NCBI GenBank assembly: GCA_964571815.1
Contig: CAZNDN010000027.1
Location: forward strand, 1 to 35,587
Direction of reading: 5' to 3'
Length of the DNA stretch: 35,587 nt
From: CAZNDN01 sp964571815
GTDB taxonomy: Bacteria > Fibrobacterota > Chitinivibrionia > Chitinivibrionales > WJKA01
Made by a program: the position numbers and the translations under genes. Below, in pieces: positions 27,268 to 35,400 of the stretch (position 1 is its first letter; every line of letters begins with the position of its first letter). The notes under the pieces are model-generated. The model had not been told where the DNA came from. It did not search any database and worked only from the letters and a program-made list of their open reading frames with translations.

Positions 27268-27302
27268 GGTCCGGACCGTGCAGAGACCGCGCCGCGGCGC
27301 GG
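27268..27302. promoter_or_regulatory. Two adjacent palindromes upstream of the TRAP operon
   Basis: GGTCCGGACC (27268-27277) and CCGCGCCGCGGCGCGG (27287-27302) are both perfect palindromes, 9 bases apart and 100-135 bases before the dctP start. They could be operator sites for a regulator of the transporter, or the larger could form a transcript hairpin. In G+C-rich DNA some such palindromes arise by chance. Confidence 0.4.
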
Positions 27303-27402
27303 ACTCAACAGAGCCAGGGTGTAGTGGCCCCGGCTGAGATATTCGGCGAAAATCAACCAGCCCGCCAAACCATCAACCCGCAAACCGGGAGGGGGAGTAC
27401 GC

Positions 27403-28395
27403 ATGAGAAGAGTATCTTTCGCTGATTTCGTGGGAGTTACGGGTGTTGCCTGCGCGCTTGTGCTTGCGCTGGGATGTTCGGGCAAGGAGAAGACGGTGGT
27501 CCTGAAACTCGGGCACGGGCTCGATGTCACGCATCCGGTGCACAAGGCCATGGAGTATATGGCCGATGTGTTCGCGCGGAAGACCGAGGGTAAGGGACGC
27601 ATCGATATCTACCCCGGCGAACAGCTCGGCAGCGAGCGCGATATGATCGAACAGGTTCAGCTCGGCAGCCTTGCCATGACCAAAACCTCTACATCTCCTC
27701 TGGAGAGTTTCATCCCGATCATGGGTGTGTACAGCCTTCCGTACCTGTTCCGCGGTGAAGAGCATGCATGGAAAGTGTTTCTCGGTGATATCGGCCGGGA
27801 GGTGCTCGATGCGGGCGTGGAAAAGGGCCTCAAGGGGTTGTGCTACTACGATGCCGGTTTCCGCAGTTTCTATACCAAAGACAAGGAAATCAAGACCCCC
27901 GAAGACCTCAAGGCAATGAAAATCCGCGTGCAGCAGTCAAAGACCGCAATGGACATGATCCGCACTCTCGGAGCATCGCCGACACCCATTGCCTGGGGTG
28001 AATTGTACACGTCGCTGGCACAGGGTGTGGTCGACGGTGCGGAGAATAACCCGCCGAGTTTCGAGACGTCGAAGCACTACGAAGTCTGCAAATTCTACTC
28101 CCTGGATGAACACACGTGCGTGCCCGACGTGGTTCTGGTGAGCACTACGGTCTGGAGCAATCTGGGCGAAACTATGCGCAAGGCGCTGCAGGAAGCCGCC
28201 GACAGCTCGCGTGTGTTTCAACGGGACCTGTGGGCCAGGCGGGTCAAGGAGTCCATGAAGGTGGTCGAGGAGGCGGGTGTTACGGTGCTCAGGCCCGACA
28301 AGGAGCCGTTCATGGAGAAGGTGGAGCCCATGTACGCGGAGTACGAAGGAACGGAGATTGGAGCGCTGGTAAAGCGCATACGGGCGGTTGAGTAG
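27403..28395 (+). CDS. dctP: TRAP transporter substrate-binding lipoprotein DctP
   Basis: Captures a carboxylate-bearing solute in the periplasm and delivers it to the DctQM membrane unit. The lipobox LALGC at about residue 25 indicates a lipid anchor, less usual than a free periplasmic DctP. Family features are GHGLDVTHPVHKAMEYMADVFARKTEGKGRIDIYPGEQLGSERDMIEQVQLG, then EDLKAMKIRVQQSKTAMDMIRTLGASPTPIAWGELYTSLAQGVVDGAENNPPSF. The conserved Arg that binds the substrate carboxylate is the one in KIRVQ. At 330 residues it has normal length. The ATG has GGGAGGGGGAG just upstream. Substrate (C4-dicarboxylate, uronate, sialate or other) cannot be read from the sequence. Confidence 0.9.
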   Translation: MRRVSFADFVGVTGVACALVLALGCSGKEKTVVLKLGHGLDVTHPVHKAMEYMADVFARKTEGKGRIDIYPGEQLGSERDMIEQVQLGSLAMTKTSTSPLESFIPIMGVYSLPYLFRGEEHAWKVFLGDIGREVLDAGVEKGLKGLCYYDAGFRSFYTKDKEIKTPEDLKAMKIRVQQSKTAMDMIRTLGASPTPIAWGELYTSLAQGVVDGAENNPPSFETSKHYEVCKFYSLDEHTCVPDVVLVSTTVWSNLGETMRKALQEAADSSRVFQRDLWARRVKESMKVVEEAGVTVLRPDKEPFMEKVEPMYAEYEGTEIGALVKRIRAVE

Positions 28396-28470
28396 GAACC
28401 CGGCGCCCGCGGGCAGGTGATGGGCGCTCTCGCGCCGGGTAAGGCGAGAGTGCAGGATGGATACGGAAAC

Positions 28471-29040
28471 ATGAAACGAGTCAAGCACATACTCGATAAA
28501 ATGCTTGAGTGGATCGTGATCGTCGTGATGGCGGTCCTTGTGCTCGATGTTACCTGGCAGGTGCTCACGCGTTTCGGGAGCAAGGTGCCGGTGGTGAACC
28601 TGATCCTGCGCAAACCCAGCTACTGGACCGAAGAGCTGGCGACGTTTCTCATGATGTGGGTAGGACTCCTGGGTTCGGCTCTGGCGCTGAATCGAGGCGC
28701 GCACCTGGGCGTTGATTTCGTTACCACAAAGCTCCCCGAAAAAGTGCGCGCGGGAGTGGAGATCGTAACCTTTGCGCTGATTTCCCTGTTCGGCCTGCTG
28801 GTGATGATGGGGGGCGGGATACAACTGGTGTACCGCACGCTGAGCACCGATCAGCACTCGCCGGCCCTGGGCCTGAAAATGGGGTACGTGTATCTGTGCC
28901 TGCCGGTGAGCGGTTTTTTTATCGTGCTCTATGCAACCGTGTTCCTGGTGCAACGGATTATCGCGGTGATCTCCGACGGAGACGGGGGAGCGCCGGCCGT
29001 CGTCCCGGGCGGGGGAGAGCCGATGAATACCGGAGACTGA
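28471..29040 (+). CDS. dctQ: TRAP transporter small membrane subunit DctQ
   Basis: The four-helix small permease subunit that works with DctM. The 189-residue product has TM helices near residues 12-30, 52-70, 90-110 and 130-155. It shows the family blocks VLVLDVTWQVLTRF, YWTEELATFLMMWVGLLGSALALNRGAHLGVDF and a C-terminal LPVSGFFIVLYATVFLVQRI. The start ATG 28471 was chosen because the frame's earlier GTG/ATG region lacks the usual N-terminus; MKRVKHILDKMLEW is typical. It follows dctP by 75 bases and precedes dctM by 91 bases; all three are clearly one operon. Confidence 0.88.
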   Translation: MKRVKHILDKMLEWIVIVVMAVLVLDVTWQVLTRFGSKVPVVNLILRKPSYWTEELATFLMMWVGLLGSALALNRGAHLGVDFVTTKLPEKVRAGVEIVTFALISLFGLLVMMGGGIQLVYRTLSTDQHSPALGLKMGYVYLCLPVSGFFIVLYATVFLVQRIIAVISDGDGGAPAVVPGGGEPMNTGD

Positions 29041-29131
29041 GCCGTGACCCGGTTGAGTCAACGGTGGATCAGAGAGTGAGCAAAGGAGAGGCTGCGGCCT
29101 GCCTCGCCGCCGTAAAACGTGTGAATCAGCT

Positions 29132-30436
29132 ATGAACGCACCCACTTTCATTCTTGTTGCAACGTTTGTCGTGCTGCTCGTGATGAACGTGCCTATTGCC
29201 TTTGCGCTGGGCATCTCTACCTTTGTCACCATTGCGTCAATCGGCGGCATACCGACCCTGACCATAATCGCGCAGAAGATGGCCACGGGAATCGATGCGT
29301 TTGCGCTGCTGGCCATACCGTTTTTTATCCTCTCGGGGCAGTTCATGGGACGGGGGGGCATTGCCCGCCGGCTGATCAACTTTGCCGGCGCCCTGGTGGG
29401 ATGGCTTCCGGGCGGCCTTGCCTATGTCAATGTGCTCACGTGCATGATGTTCGGTTCGATTTCGGGCTCGGCCGTGGCCGCTGTTTCGGCGGTCGGCGGG
29501 TTCATGATCCCGGAGATGAACAAGAAGGGATACGACAAGGATTTCAATGTCTCGGTCAGTGTCACCGCGGCTACCACAGGGTTGGTTATTCCGCCCAGCA
29601 ATGTAATGATTGTCTATTCGCTTGCCGCCGGGGGCGTGTCGATTGCCGCGATGTTTCTGGCGGGGTTTCTGCCGGGCATTCTGATAGGGGTTTCGCTGAT
29701 GATCGTCTCGGGCGTGATCTCGGTCCGCCGGGGGTACGGCGGGGCGGGTGAGGGCGCCCGCATTCATTTCGGGCAGGTGCTGCACACCTTCCGGCGGGCA
29801 TTCCTGAGCATGTGTCTGGTGGTGATTGTCATGGGCGGGATCGTGGGCGGCATCTTCACGGCAACGGAAGCCGCGGCCATTGCCGTGCTCTACTCTTTTT
29901 TTCTGTCGGTGTTTCTCTATCGTGAGGTGACGTTCGCCGACATCCCGCATATTCTTCTTCAGACCGGCATTACCACCGCGGTCGTCATGCTTCTCATTGC
30001 CGCGTCAACGGCAATGTCCTGGATCCTGGCCTACGAGAATATCCCGCAGAACATCAGCGCATCGCTGCTGGCCCTCTCCGACAGCAGAATCGTGATCTTC
30101 CTGTTGATCAACGCGATTCTTCTTTTTGTCGGCACGTTCATGGATATGACTCCGGCCGTGTTGATATTCACCCCGATATTCCTTCCCGTGGTCACCGAGC
30201 TGGGCATGAATCCCATTCACTTCGGCATCGTCCTGATCGCCAACCTCTGCATCGGCCTGTGCACCCCGCCCGTGGGAACCGCCCTGTTTGTCGGCTGCGG
30301 CGTGGGCAATACCACCATCGCGAAAGTCAGCCGTTCCCTGCTGCCCTTCTTCGTAGCCATGGTGATTTCGCTGCTGCTGATTACCTATCTGCCCGCCATC
30401 GCACTCACCGTCCCAAACCTGTTCGGGATGAAATAA
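29132..30436 (+). CDS. dctM: TRAP transporter large membrane subunit DctM
   Basis: The large permease subunit that couples solute import to the sodium or proton gradient. 434 residues and about 12 TM helices, with the family's blocks IPFFILSGQFMGRGGIARRLINFAGALVGWLPGGLAYVNV, MMFGSISGSAVAAVSAVGGFMIPEM, ATTGLVIPPSN, FTATEAAAIAVLYSF and NLCIGLCTPPVGTALFVGC. It is intact from start to stop. It completes the dctPQM set; no regulator or catabolic gene for the imported solute is in the window. Confidence 0.92.
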   Translation: MNAPTFILVATFVVLLVMNVPIAFALGISTFVTIASIGGIPTLTIIAQKMATGIDAFALLAIPFFILSGQFMGRGGIARRLINFAGALVGWLPGGLAYVNVLTCMMFGSISGSAVAAVSAVGGFMIPEMNKKGYDKDFNVSVSVTAATTGLVIPPSNVMIVYSLAAGGVSIAAMFLAGFLPGILIGVSLMIVSGVISVRRGYGGAGEGARIHFGQVLHTFRRAFLSMCLVVIVMGGIVGGIFTATEAAAIAVLYSFFLSVFLYREVTFADIPHILLQTGITTAVVMLLIAASTAMSWILAYENIPQNISASLLALSDSRIVIFLLINAILLFVGTFMDMTPAVLIFTPIFLPVVTELGMNPIHFGIVLIANLCIGLCTPPVGTALFVGCGVGNTTIAKVSRSLLPFFVAMVISLLLITYLPAIALTVPNLFGMK

Positions 30437-30480
30437 AGCTCTCTCTCCCATCTCGATCGAAGCTGCTCGCACGTATCCCT

Positions 30481-30933
30481 TCAATCCCACACGCGCACTT
30501 CATCGCAATCGATATCGCATCGCCGAAAATGCTCTCGCATTTCATCTTCAAATCCAACTACCTGATGGTGTTGTTCCTGATTGTCGATATATGCGACGAG
30601 CGTATCGAGCTGCGATTGTCCCAACGAAAATGCACCATATCCGCGTTGCCATTCAAACGAGGAACACCGTGGGCTCCGGGGCTTCATCCACCGCGATGAC
30701 GGCGATTTGATTCCCTCCAAAAGCTCACTCACCGCAAGGGTCCGCGGCAGCCTGCAGGCAATATGGATATGGTTGCGAGTCCCGCCGACCCGATACGCAT
30801 GGCTGCCCATTGCTCGGCACGATGAAGCCAAATAGCCGTGCAACTCGGTCTTGCATTCGTCGGGAATCAGATCAGCCCGGTATTTGGTGCTGAAAACCAT
30901 GTGCAGGAGAATCTTCGAAAGCGATTGGGCCAT
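30481..30933 (-). CDS. IS200-like (Y1) transposase, small form
   Basis: A 150-residue HUH endonuclease/transposase. The family's start MAQSLSKILLHMVFSTKYR and end DEVRVWD are both present, so it appears full length. The His-x-His metal site is His55/His57 (GTRNHIHIACRLPRT) and the catalytic Tyr is Tyr115 (DTLVAYIDNQEQHH). ATG at 30931-30933 is 7 bases after GGAGGCACC; an upstream in-frame start adds 24 residues with no match. The gene is very unlike the RAYT at 5.6 kb in sequence and length. No accessory TnpB is present. A cluster of short hairpins lies just upstream (31078-31177), which may be its recognition DNA. Confidence 0.85.
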   Translation of the reverse strand: MAQSLSKILLHMVFSTKYRADLIPDECKTELHGYLASSCRAMGSHAYRVGGTRNHIHIACRLPRTLAVSELLEGIKSPSSRWMKPRSPRCSSFEWQRGYGAFSLGQSQLDTLVAYIDNQEQHHQVVGFEDEMREHFRRCDIDCDEVRVWD

Positions 30934-31077
30934 CCTGGTGCCTCCGCGAATAAAATGTCCCGGCCCTTCAGGTCTTGGTTTTTCCAAACATGTTCTGTCA
31001 TTCAAGATAGTAGCTGGGCAATGAGTAATGCATCAACCCGGCAGTTCTTTTTACCTTTCCCTCGAGGCCATCTGAAA

Positions 31078-31177
31078 TGCCCTGAAGGGGCATCATATCC
31101 CAGCCTGGGCTGACGGCCCAGGCGAAGCGAAGCGAAGAAACCCACCCCACCCCACCATTTCAAAGCCCCGCAGGGGC
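31078..31177. repeat. Cluster of three REP-like hairpins next to the Y1 transposase
   Basis: TGCCC-tgaag-GGGCA (31078-31092), GCCTGGGC-tgacg-GCCCAGGC (31103-31123, 8-bp perfect stem) and GCCCC-gca-GGGGC (31165-31177) lie within 100 bases, together with a GAAGC/GCGAA tandem stretch at about 31124-31137. Similar hairpin-rich units accompany this transposase family in other genomes as I recall them. They lie between the transposase and the gene ending at 31230. Confidence 0.55.
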
Positions 31178-31229
31178 GTGATACGCTCGTGCTCGTGCGC
31201 CCGTGCGCAACCACCGGATCCATCCCTAT

Positions 31230-32495
31230 TCAATGCCCCGCCCGATATTCCTCCACCAGCTTTTCATGCAATCCCTCGAGTTCCCATTTGTAGAGACGGT
31301 CGCCGCCCGCAACAACGAAACTGAGAGGGTCGGAAATCCAGGCGTTGCCGAGGGCCCAATAGGGGTGGCGATCTGGGCGGGCAAGTTTGACAGGCGCTCC
31401 AATGAAATCGGAAAGAGACGGAGATATGGGCGATGCAAAGAAGTATTTCACATCGGTCAGGGCCTGAGTGAAGACCTCTGCGACAATCAATAGCCAGTTT
31501 CCGTCCGGTGAAAACTGGATATCAAGAATCTCGCATACAGTACAGTTGGAGGGTAGACCCGGCAAATCAATTGCCCTTTCAAATATGATGGCAGCCGAAC
31601 TAGAATCTCGATTCCGCGTGATGCACCAAAGAGAAAGGCGTTCAGAATCTGTCTCTGTGGAATAGTCATCCTTCGGTGCTTCCGGTGTTGGAGATGCCAT
31701 CACAAAGGCTATGTTGAGGCGGTCGTGTATGATCAACTTCCTTATGCACTGGAACTTACTTGCGTGACGATTAAGAACCTCGGCAAAGGCGTGAGTGGCC
31801 TCCTCACCATCTTGGTTCCATACGCGCATTGTGCGCGAGCTATCGTCCCAGGCAAGGAGTTTGCCGTCATGCGCAGTCCACGGTGCCCAATGCACTATCG
31901 GGGTTTTGCCTACGTCAATTTCACATACTACATCATAGGACCACTGACCAAAATCAATGATCTTGATCACGTCCCGGTAGCAGGTCGGTCCATACGACTG
32001 TGTATGAACATTATACTCGATCGCTAGTGTCTCGCTAATTGGGTCTAACACTTCAAACCTTTCGATGAAAGGTCCATCCATTTGGGGGAGAAACTGTTCA
32101 GCATGACCTTGAGCTATGTCGATCCGATTGATCCTGCGACTTTGACAGTAGAAGACAGTTGAGTCTGGTAGTACGGGGCAAAAGGAGACATCTCCGCCGT
32201 AAGGCTCTTCAATGGCATGACTCATCACCACCTTGTATTTGACGTTGTGCTTGTTGAACTCAAACAGGCCTATGCCCCTTGCGACGTCGCAAGTCGCGAT
32301 GCTGTTCAGTATCGGTACAGAGTACACTCGAGCAACTCTCCTGCTGAGGGCAACTACCGTGGGCCATCGCTGTCTGATTCCCGGATAGGCAGGATCCTCA
32401 GAGTCCTGTTTCGGAGTGTGAACCCCGCGTACCATAGGCTGCTGACACTCTAAGAGTAGAAAGGAGAGTAGTAGCATCTGCACAAGAATCTTCAT
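31230..32495 (-). CDS. Exported beta-propeller-like protein, candidate immunity partner of the Hcp fusion
   Basis: A 421-residue protein beginning with an export signal (MKILVQMLLLSFLLLECQQP). Cys17 follows a hydrophobic run and may be lipidated, though Glu at -1 is not standard. The rest reads like an irregular propeller: FCPVLPDSTVFYCQSRRINRID, LLAWDDSSRTMRVWNQDGEE, LDIQFSPDGNWLLIVAEV, FVVAGGDRLYKWELEG. I do not recognise a named family. Its ATG overlaps the stop of the upstream Hcp-fusion gene by 4 bases (ATGA, 32492-32495), implying translational coupling. G+C is low (26/60 on line 31921-31980), like the 3' part of the fusion gene and unlike the rest of the window. A periplasmic immunity protein is a good hypothesis; a plain accessory lipoprotein is the alternative. 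Confidence 0.6.
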   Translation of the reverse strand: MKILVQMLLLSFLLLECQQPMVRGVHTPKQDSEDPAYPGIRQRWPTVVALSRRVARVYSVPILNSIATCDVARGIGLFEFNKHNVKYKVVMSHAIEEPYGGDVSFCPVLPDSTVFYCQSRRINRIDIAQGHAEQFLPQMDGPFIERFEVLDPISETLAIEYNVHTQSYGPTCYRDVIKIIDFGQWSYDVVCEIDVGKTPIVHWAPWTAHDGKLLAWDDSSRTMRVWNQDGEEATHAFAEVLNRHASKFQCIRKLIIHDRLNIAFVMASPTPEAPKDDYSTETDSERLSLWCITRNRDSSSAAIIFERAIDLPGLPSNCTVCEILDIQFSPDGNWLLIVAEVFTQALTDVKYFFASPISPSLSDFIGAPVKLARPDRHPYWALGNAWISDPLSFVVAGGDRLYKWELEGLHEKLVEEYRAGH

Positions 32496-35400
32496 TGATG
32501 GAGTTCTTCCTTGAGTTGATCGACACGTGACTTGAACCCCAAGAATTGTTTATATCCCTCCCTTACCCTATTGCGGTTGGCTTTTTCAGCGAGCAACCCC
32601 ATCTCCAGATTCTTCAACCGAGCTTCGTTCCCAAGATCATAGAACTCAAACGGATTAACCAAAGCTAGGCGTGCCCAAAGGTCTTGGCCTATTTCATCAA
32701 GAAACTCCTTTGCTTCCTCACAAGACTCCCGGTAGCTCTTGCCTCCCATTATAGCCAGCGAAAGATACCAGTCTGTTCCGAAGAGAATTCTGTCCTTCAC
32801 ATCGCCGTATGTGGGATCATTCAAGAAATCCCTGAAGGTCGGCCCGTGTTCCCGGAAATCCCAGCAACTGATATCGGTGTATACGTTGGGATAGTCACGC
32901 ATGAGATTTATTATTTCCTCGATCCAGGGATTGCGGTACTCTCGGGAGTTCTCTTCCTTCCAAAGATCCCCTCCGAAATGCGCAAGACAGACGCGCAGGT
33001 CACTGCAATGTTCCAGCACCTCCCGCCAGGATCGCGGATTGCCGTAGTTGAGGTCGAAATACTCCCCTGGTTCCCAATTGGTGCCGGTTACCAAGGATCT
33101 GCAGACGTCTTGGCCTGTCTTGCGCTTGTATTCCCTGTCAGCCTCGAGATAAAATACGTCCTCATGCGTCGTCATACCGCCGGGAGAACAATGCACCATG
33201 ATTGGTATGTCGTTCTCGACGCACTTGGCATAGAAGTCCGGAAGATACCTGCATCTGCGATCGAGCGCCATGTACCCGAGGCGTGGGTACATCTTGAAGC
33301 CGAGGAAAACACCCTGGCGACCCGGCCTCCCGCCGGCTACTTGCCCGAAGGGGTAGTGCCAGGGGCCGGTGACGAGTTCTTCGTCGTAAAGGCAGTCGGG
33401 CCCGTTATTCCAGCGACGAGGGTCATAGTGATACATCGGAAGCAATCTTGCTGGATGGTTCGTGGCAGCCGCAACTGTCTCTTCTACCTGCGCGTACCAT
33501 TTCTTGAAGTCTTCTATTTCAGCAAGCTCGAAGTATTCCTTCTCACCGTCTTCTTCAGGGTGAAGGCCGTTCTTTCTTTTGTAGTAGAAGTAGAGTCCCT
33601 TCTTGTACGCTCCTCCTTCACGTTCAACATGGTAAATCGTTTTGCCGTCGAACCCGGCAAGGTGTGCGTACTCCATATCCATGGTCTGGATTATCATGGG
33701 TGAGAAGATCTCTCTGTCGCTTCCATCTGATTGCATGGGACCCCGATGATTGGACGTAGATGAAGAGCTTTCTCCATCACCACGTTCACTCGAAGAAGCA
33801 AAAACGCTGCCCGGTGCAAAGGTCTCCCGATTCTCCCTGATGATGAAGTCGCCGATGTTCTCACAATCCTGCTTCTGAATCGACCCAAGTCCCCCTCTCA
33901 GGGCATCCAGCATCACTGTGCGAGCAGGATCGCACATTTCGGACCGATCGTCTCCAAGTAGTCTTGTCTTGGCGCCGAGCTTTCTCCGGAGCAGCGGAAT
34001 AGGCGCGCAGTACCCACTTTGAATATGCATGTGCGAATCAATAATGCAGCTCACCGTGAAGTCTTCTTCCGTGGGCGTGACCAGCACCGGGAGCATGCGC
34101 CTTATCGTGTGGCTGCCGTACACCGGACACTCCACCTCCGTCAAAAGCTTGTTCCTGTCCGCCGGTTCGCTTAGGGTGAAAGACTGACCTTTCTCGAAAA
34201 ACACAACCTCAACGCGTCGGTTTTCCGACGATCGATACTCGTCCCGGTGTGCCTGCTCCACGGGGAACGACTCCCCGCAGGAGAACACGCCTGTGCCTCC
34301 GTAACCGTAGGTGAGCGAGGGCATTTCCCGGGCACCGGTGCGCTGGGCGAACGCTTCCTGAACAAGGCTTCGCATGACATCGAAGATCGCGCCCCGGGTT
34401 TGCGGCCCGATCGCACCGTCCACGGCAATGGACTCGTCGAATCGAGTGTTGTATTCATCCTGAAACGCTCTGACCCCCGCCTGTGTCCCGGGGCCGTCCA
34501 TGCCGTCGACCGTACCGGGGTCGCAGGACCAGCCGTGAGCAATGGTCAGGCTCTTGAGCACCTGCTGGTAGTCCCTGACCGTGCTTCGCTCGAGTACGGC
34601 GTCTTTGAAGGCGTCACGGTCGTCGTCGAGCAGGGCTTTCACGGCGTCGGCGCGGAGCTGGGCAAGGTCGTAGTTGGGGGCAATCTCACCGGAGGTATCG
34701 GCATGACCGAATACCACGACTTCTTTGCCGGGGGTGTCGTGGACAAATGCCAACGCCGCGGTTGCCGAGCCGATCATGTCTCCGGCTTCATCCAGCACGG
34801 GAACGGCGCTGTTGAGATTGAACAGAAGGTCGGGTATCTCGACCAGATCGCATTCCAGGGGCGGCGCAAGCGGAAGCTTTGCGCGCTCACTCTGCTTGCC
34901 TTTGGCCGTGACATTGAACTCCAGCCGGGGATCGTCCGTGTCGATCTTGCCCGGGTCGACTTTCCACTCGGTGGTTGCCCACCCGTTGCGCGAGCGCCCG
35001 TTGAGACGGGCAATGCTGCGGGGCGGCTTGTGTGATACGTCGACAATCTCAAAGTCCACCCCGGCGCCGTCGACAATGCCCCGAGTCTGGGCCTTGAGCG
35101 TCACCGTATCCCCGGGCACAACCTGCTTCGGGGATTTCTTTCGACGCGTTTCGTCCGCGTGTTCAAACTGCGTGTCGAAAAGCTTGATTGCGGCCCGGGC
35201 TTCCTGCTGGTCTTTCCAGGCCCAGTACGCGGCCTCCGTCTCGCTCATCGGGGCCGACAGGACGGCAAGCTCCTCCTCGGTCGCTTGGAAATCCTCGGTA
35301 TCGAACAGCGGCCACCGTGCATCGGCGACCAGGTGCCCTTTGGGAACGAGCCACTGAATCTTATCGTAGCGCAGGTCGCAGCGAAGCAGATGCGTGTAGC

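Larger units (their letters stand above)
26574..27402. other. 829-base region without a convincing gene
   Basis: It separates a leftward GT39-like gene from the rightward TRAP operon. Short frames exist but match nothing I recognise. One (26933-27229, plus strand) reads like a secreted-protein fragment (SYLIVSTFSAPSAGTNNPG) but has no ribosome site or signal. A dispersed-repeat-like stretch lies at 26755-26825 and two palindromes at 27268-27302. Confidence 0.4.

Noticed and set aside
31124..31205. Short tandem GAAGC and GCTCGTG units as a possible CRISPR or origin
   Set aside because: Only two to three copies of 5-7 bases, and no spacers, DnaA boxes or AT-rich element nearby.
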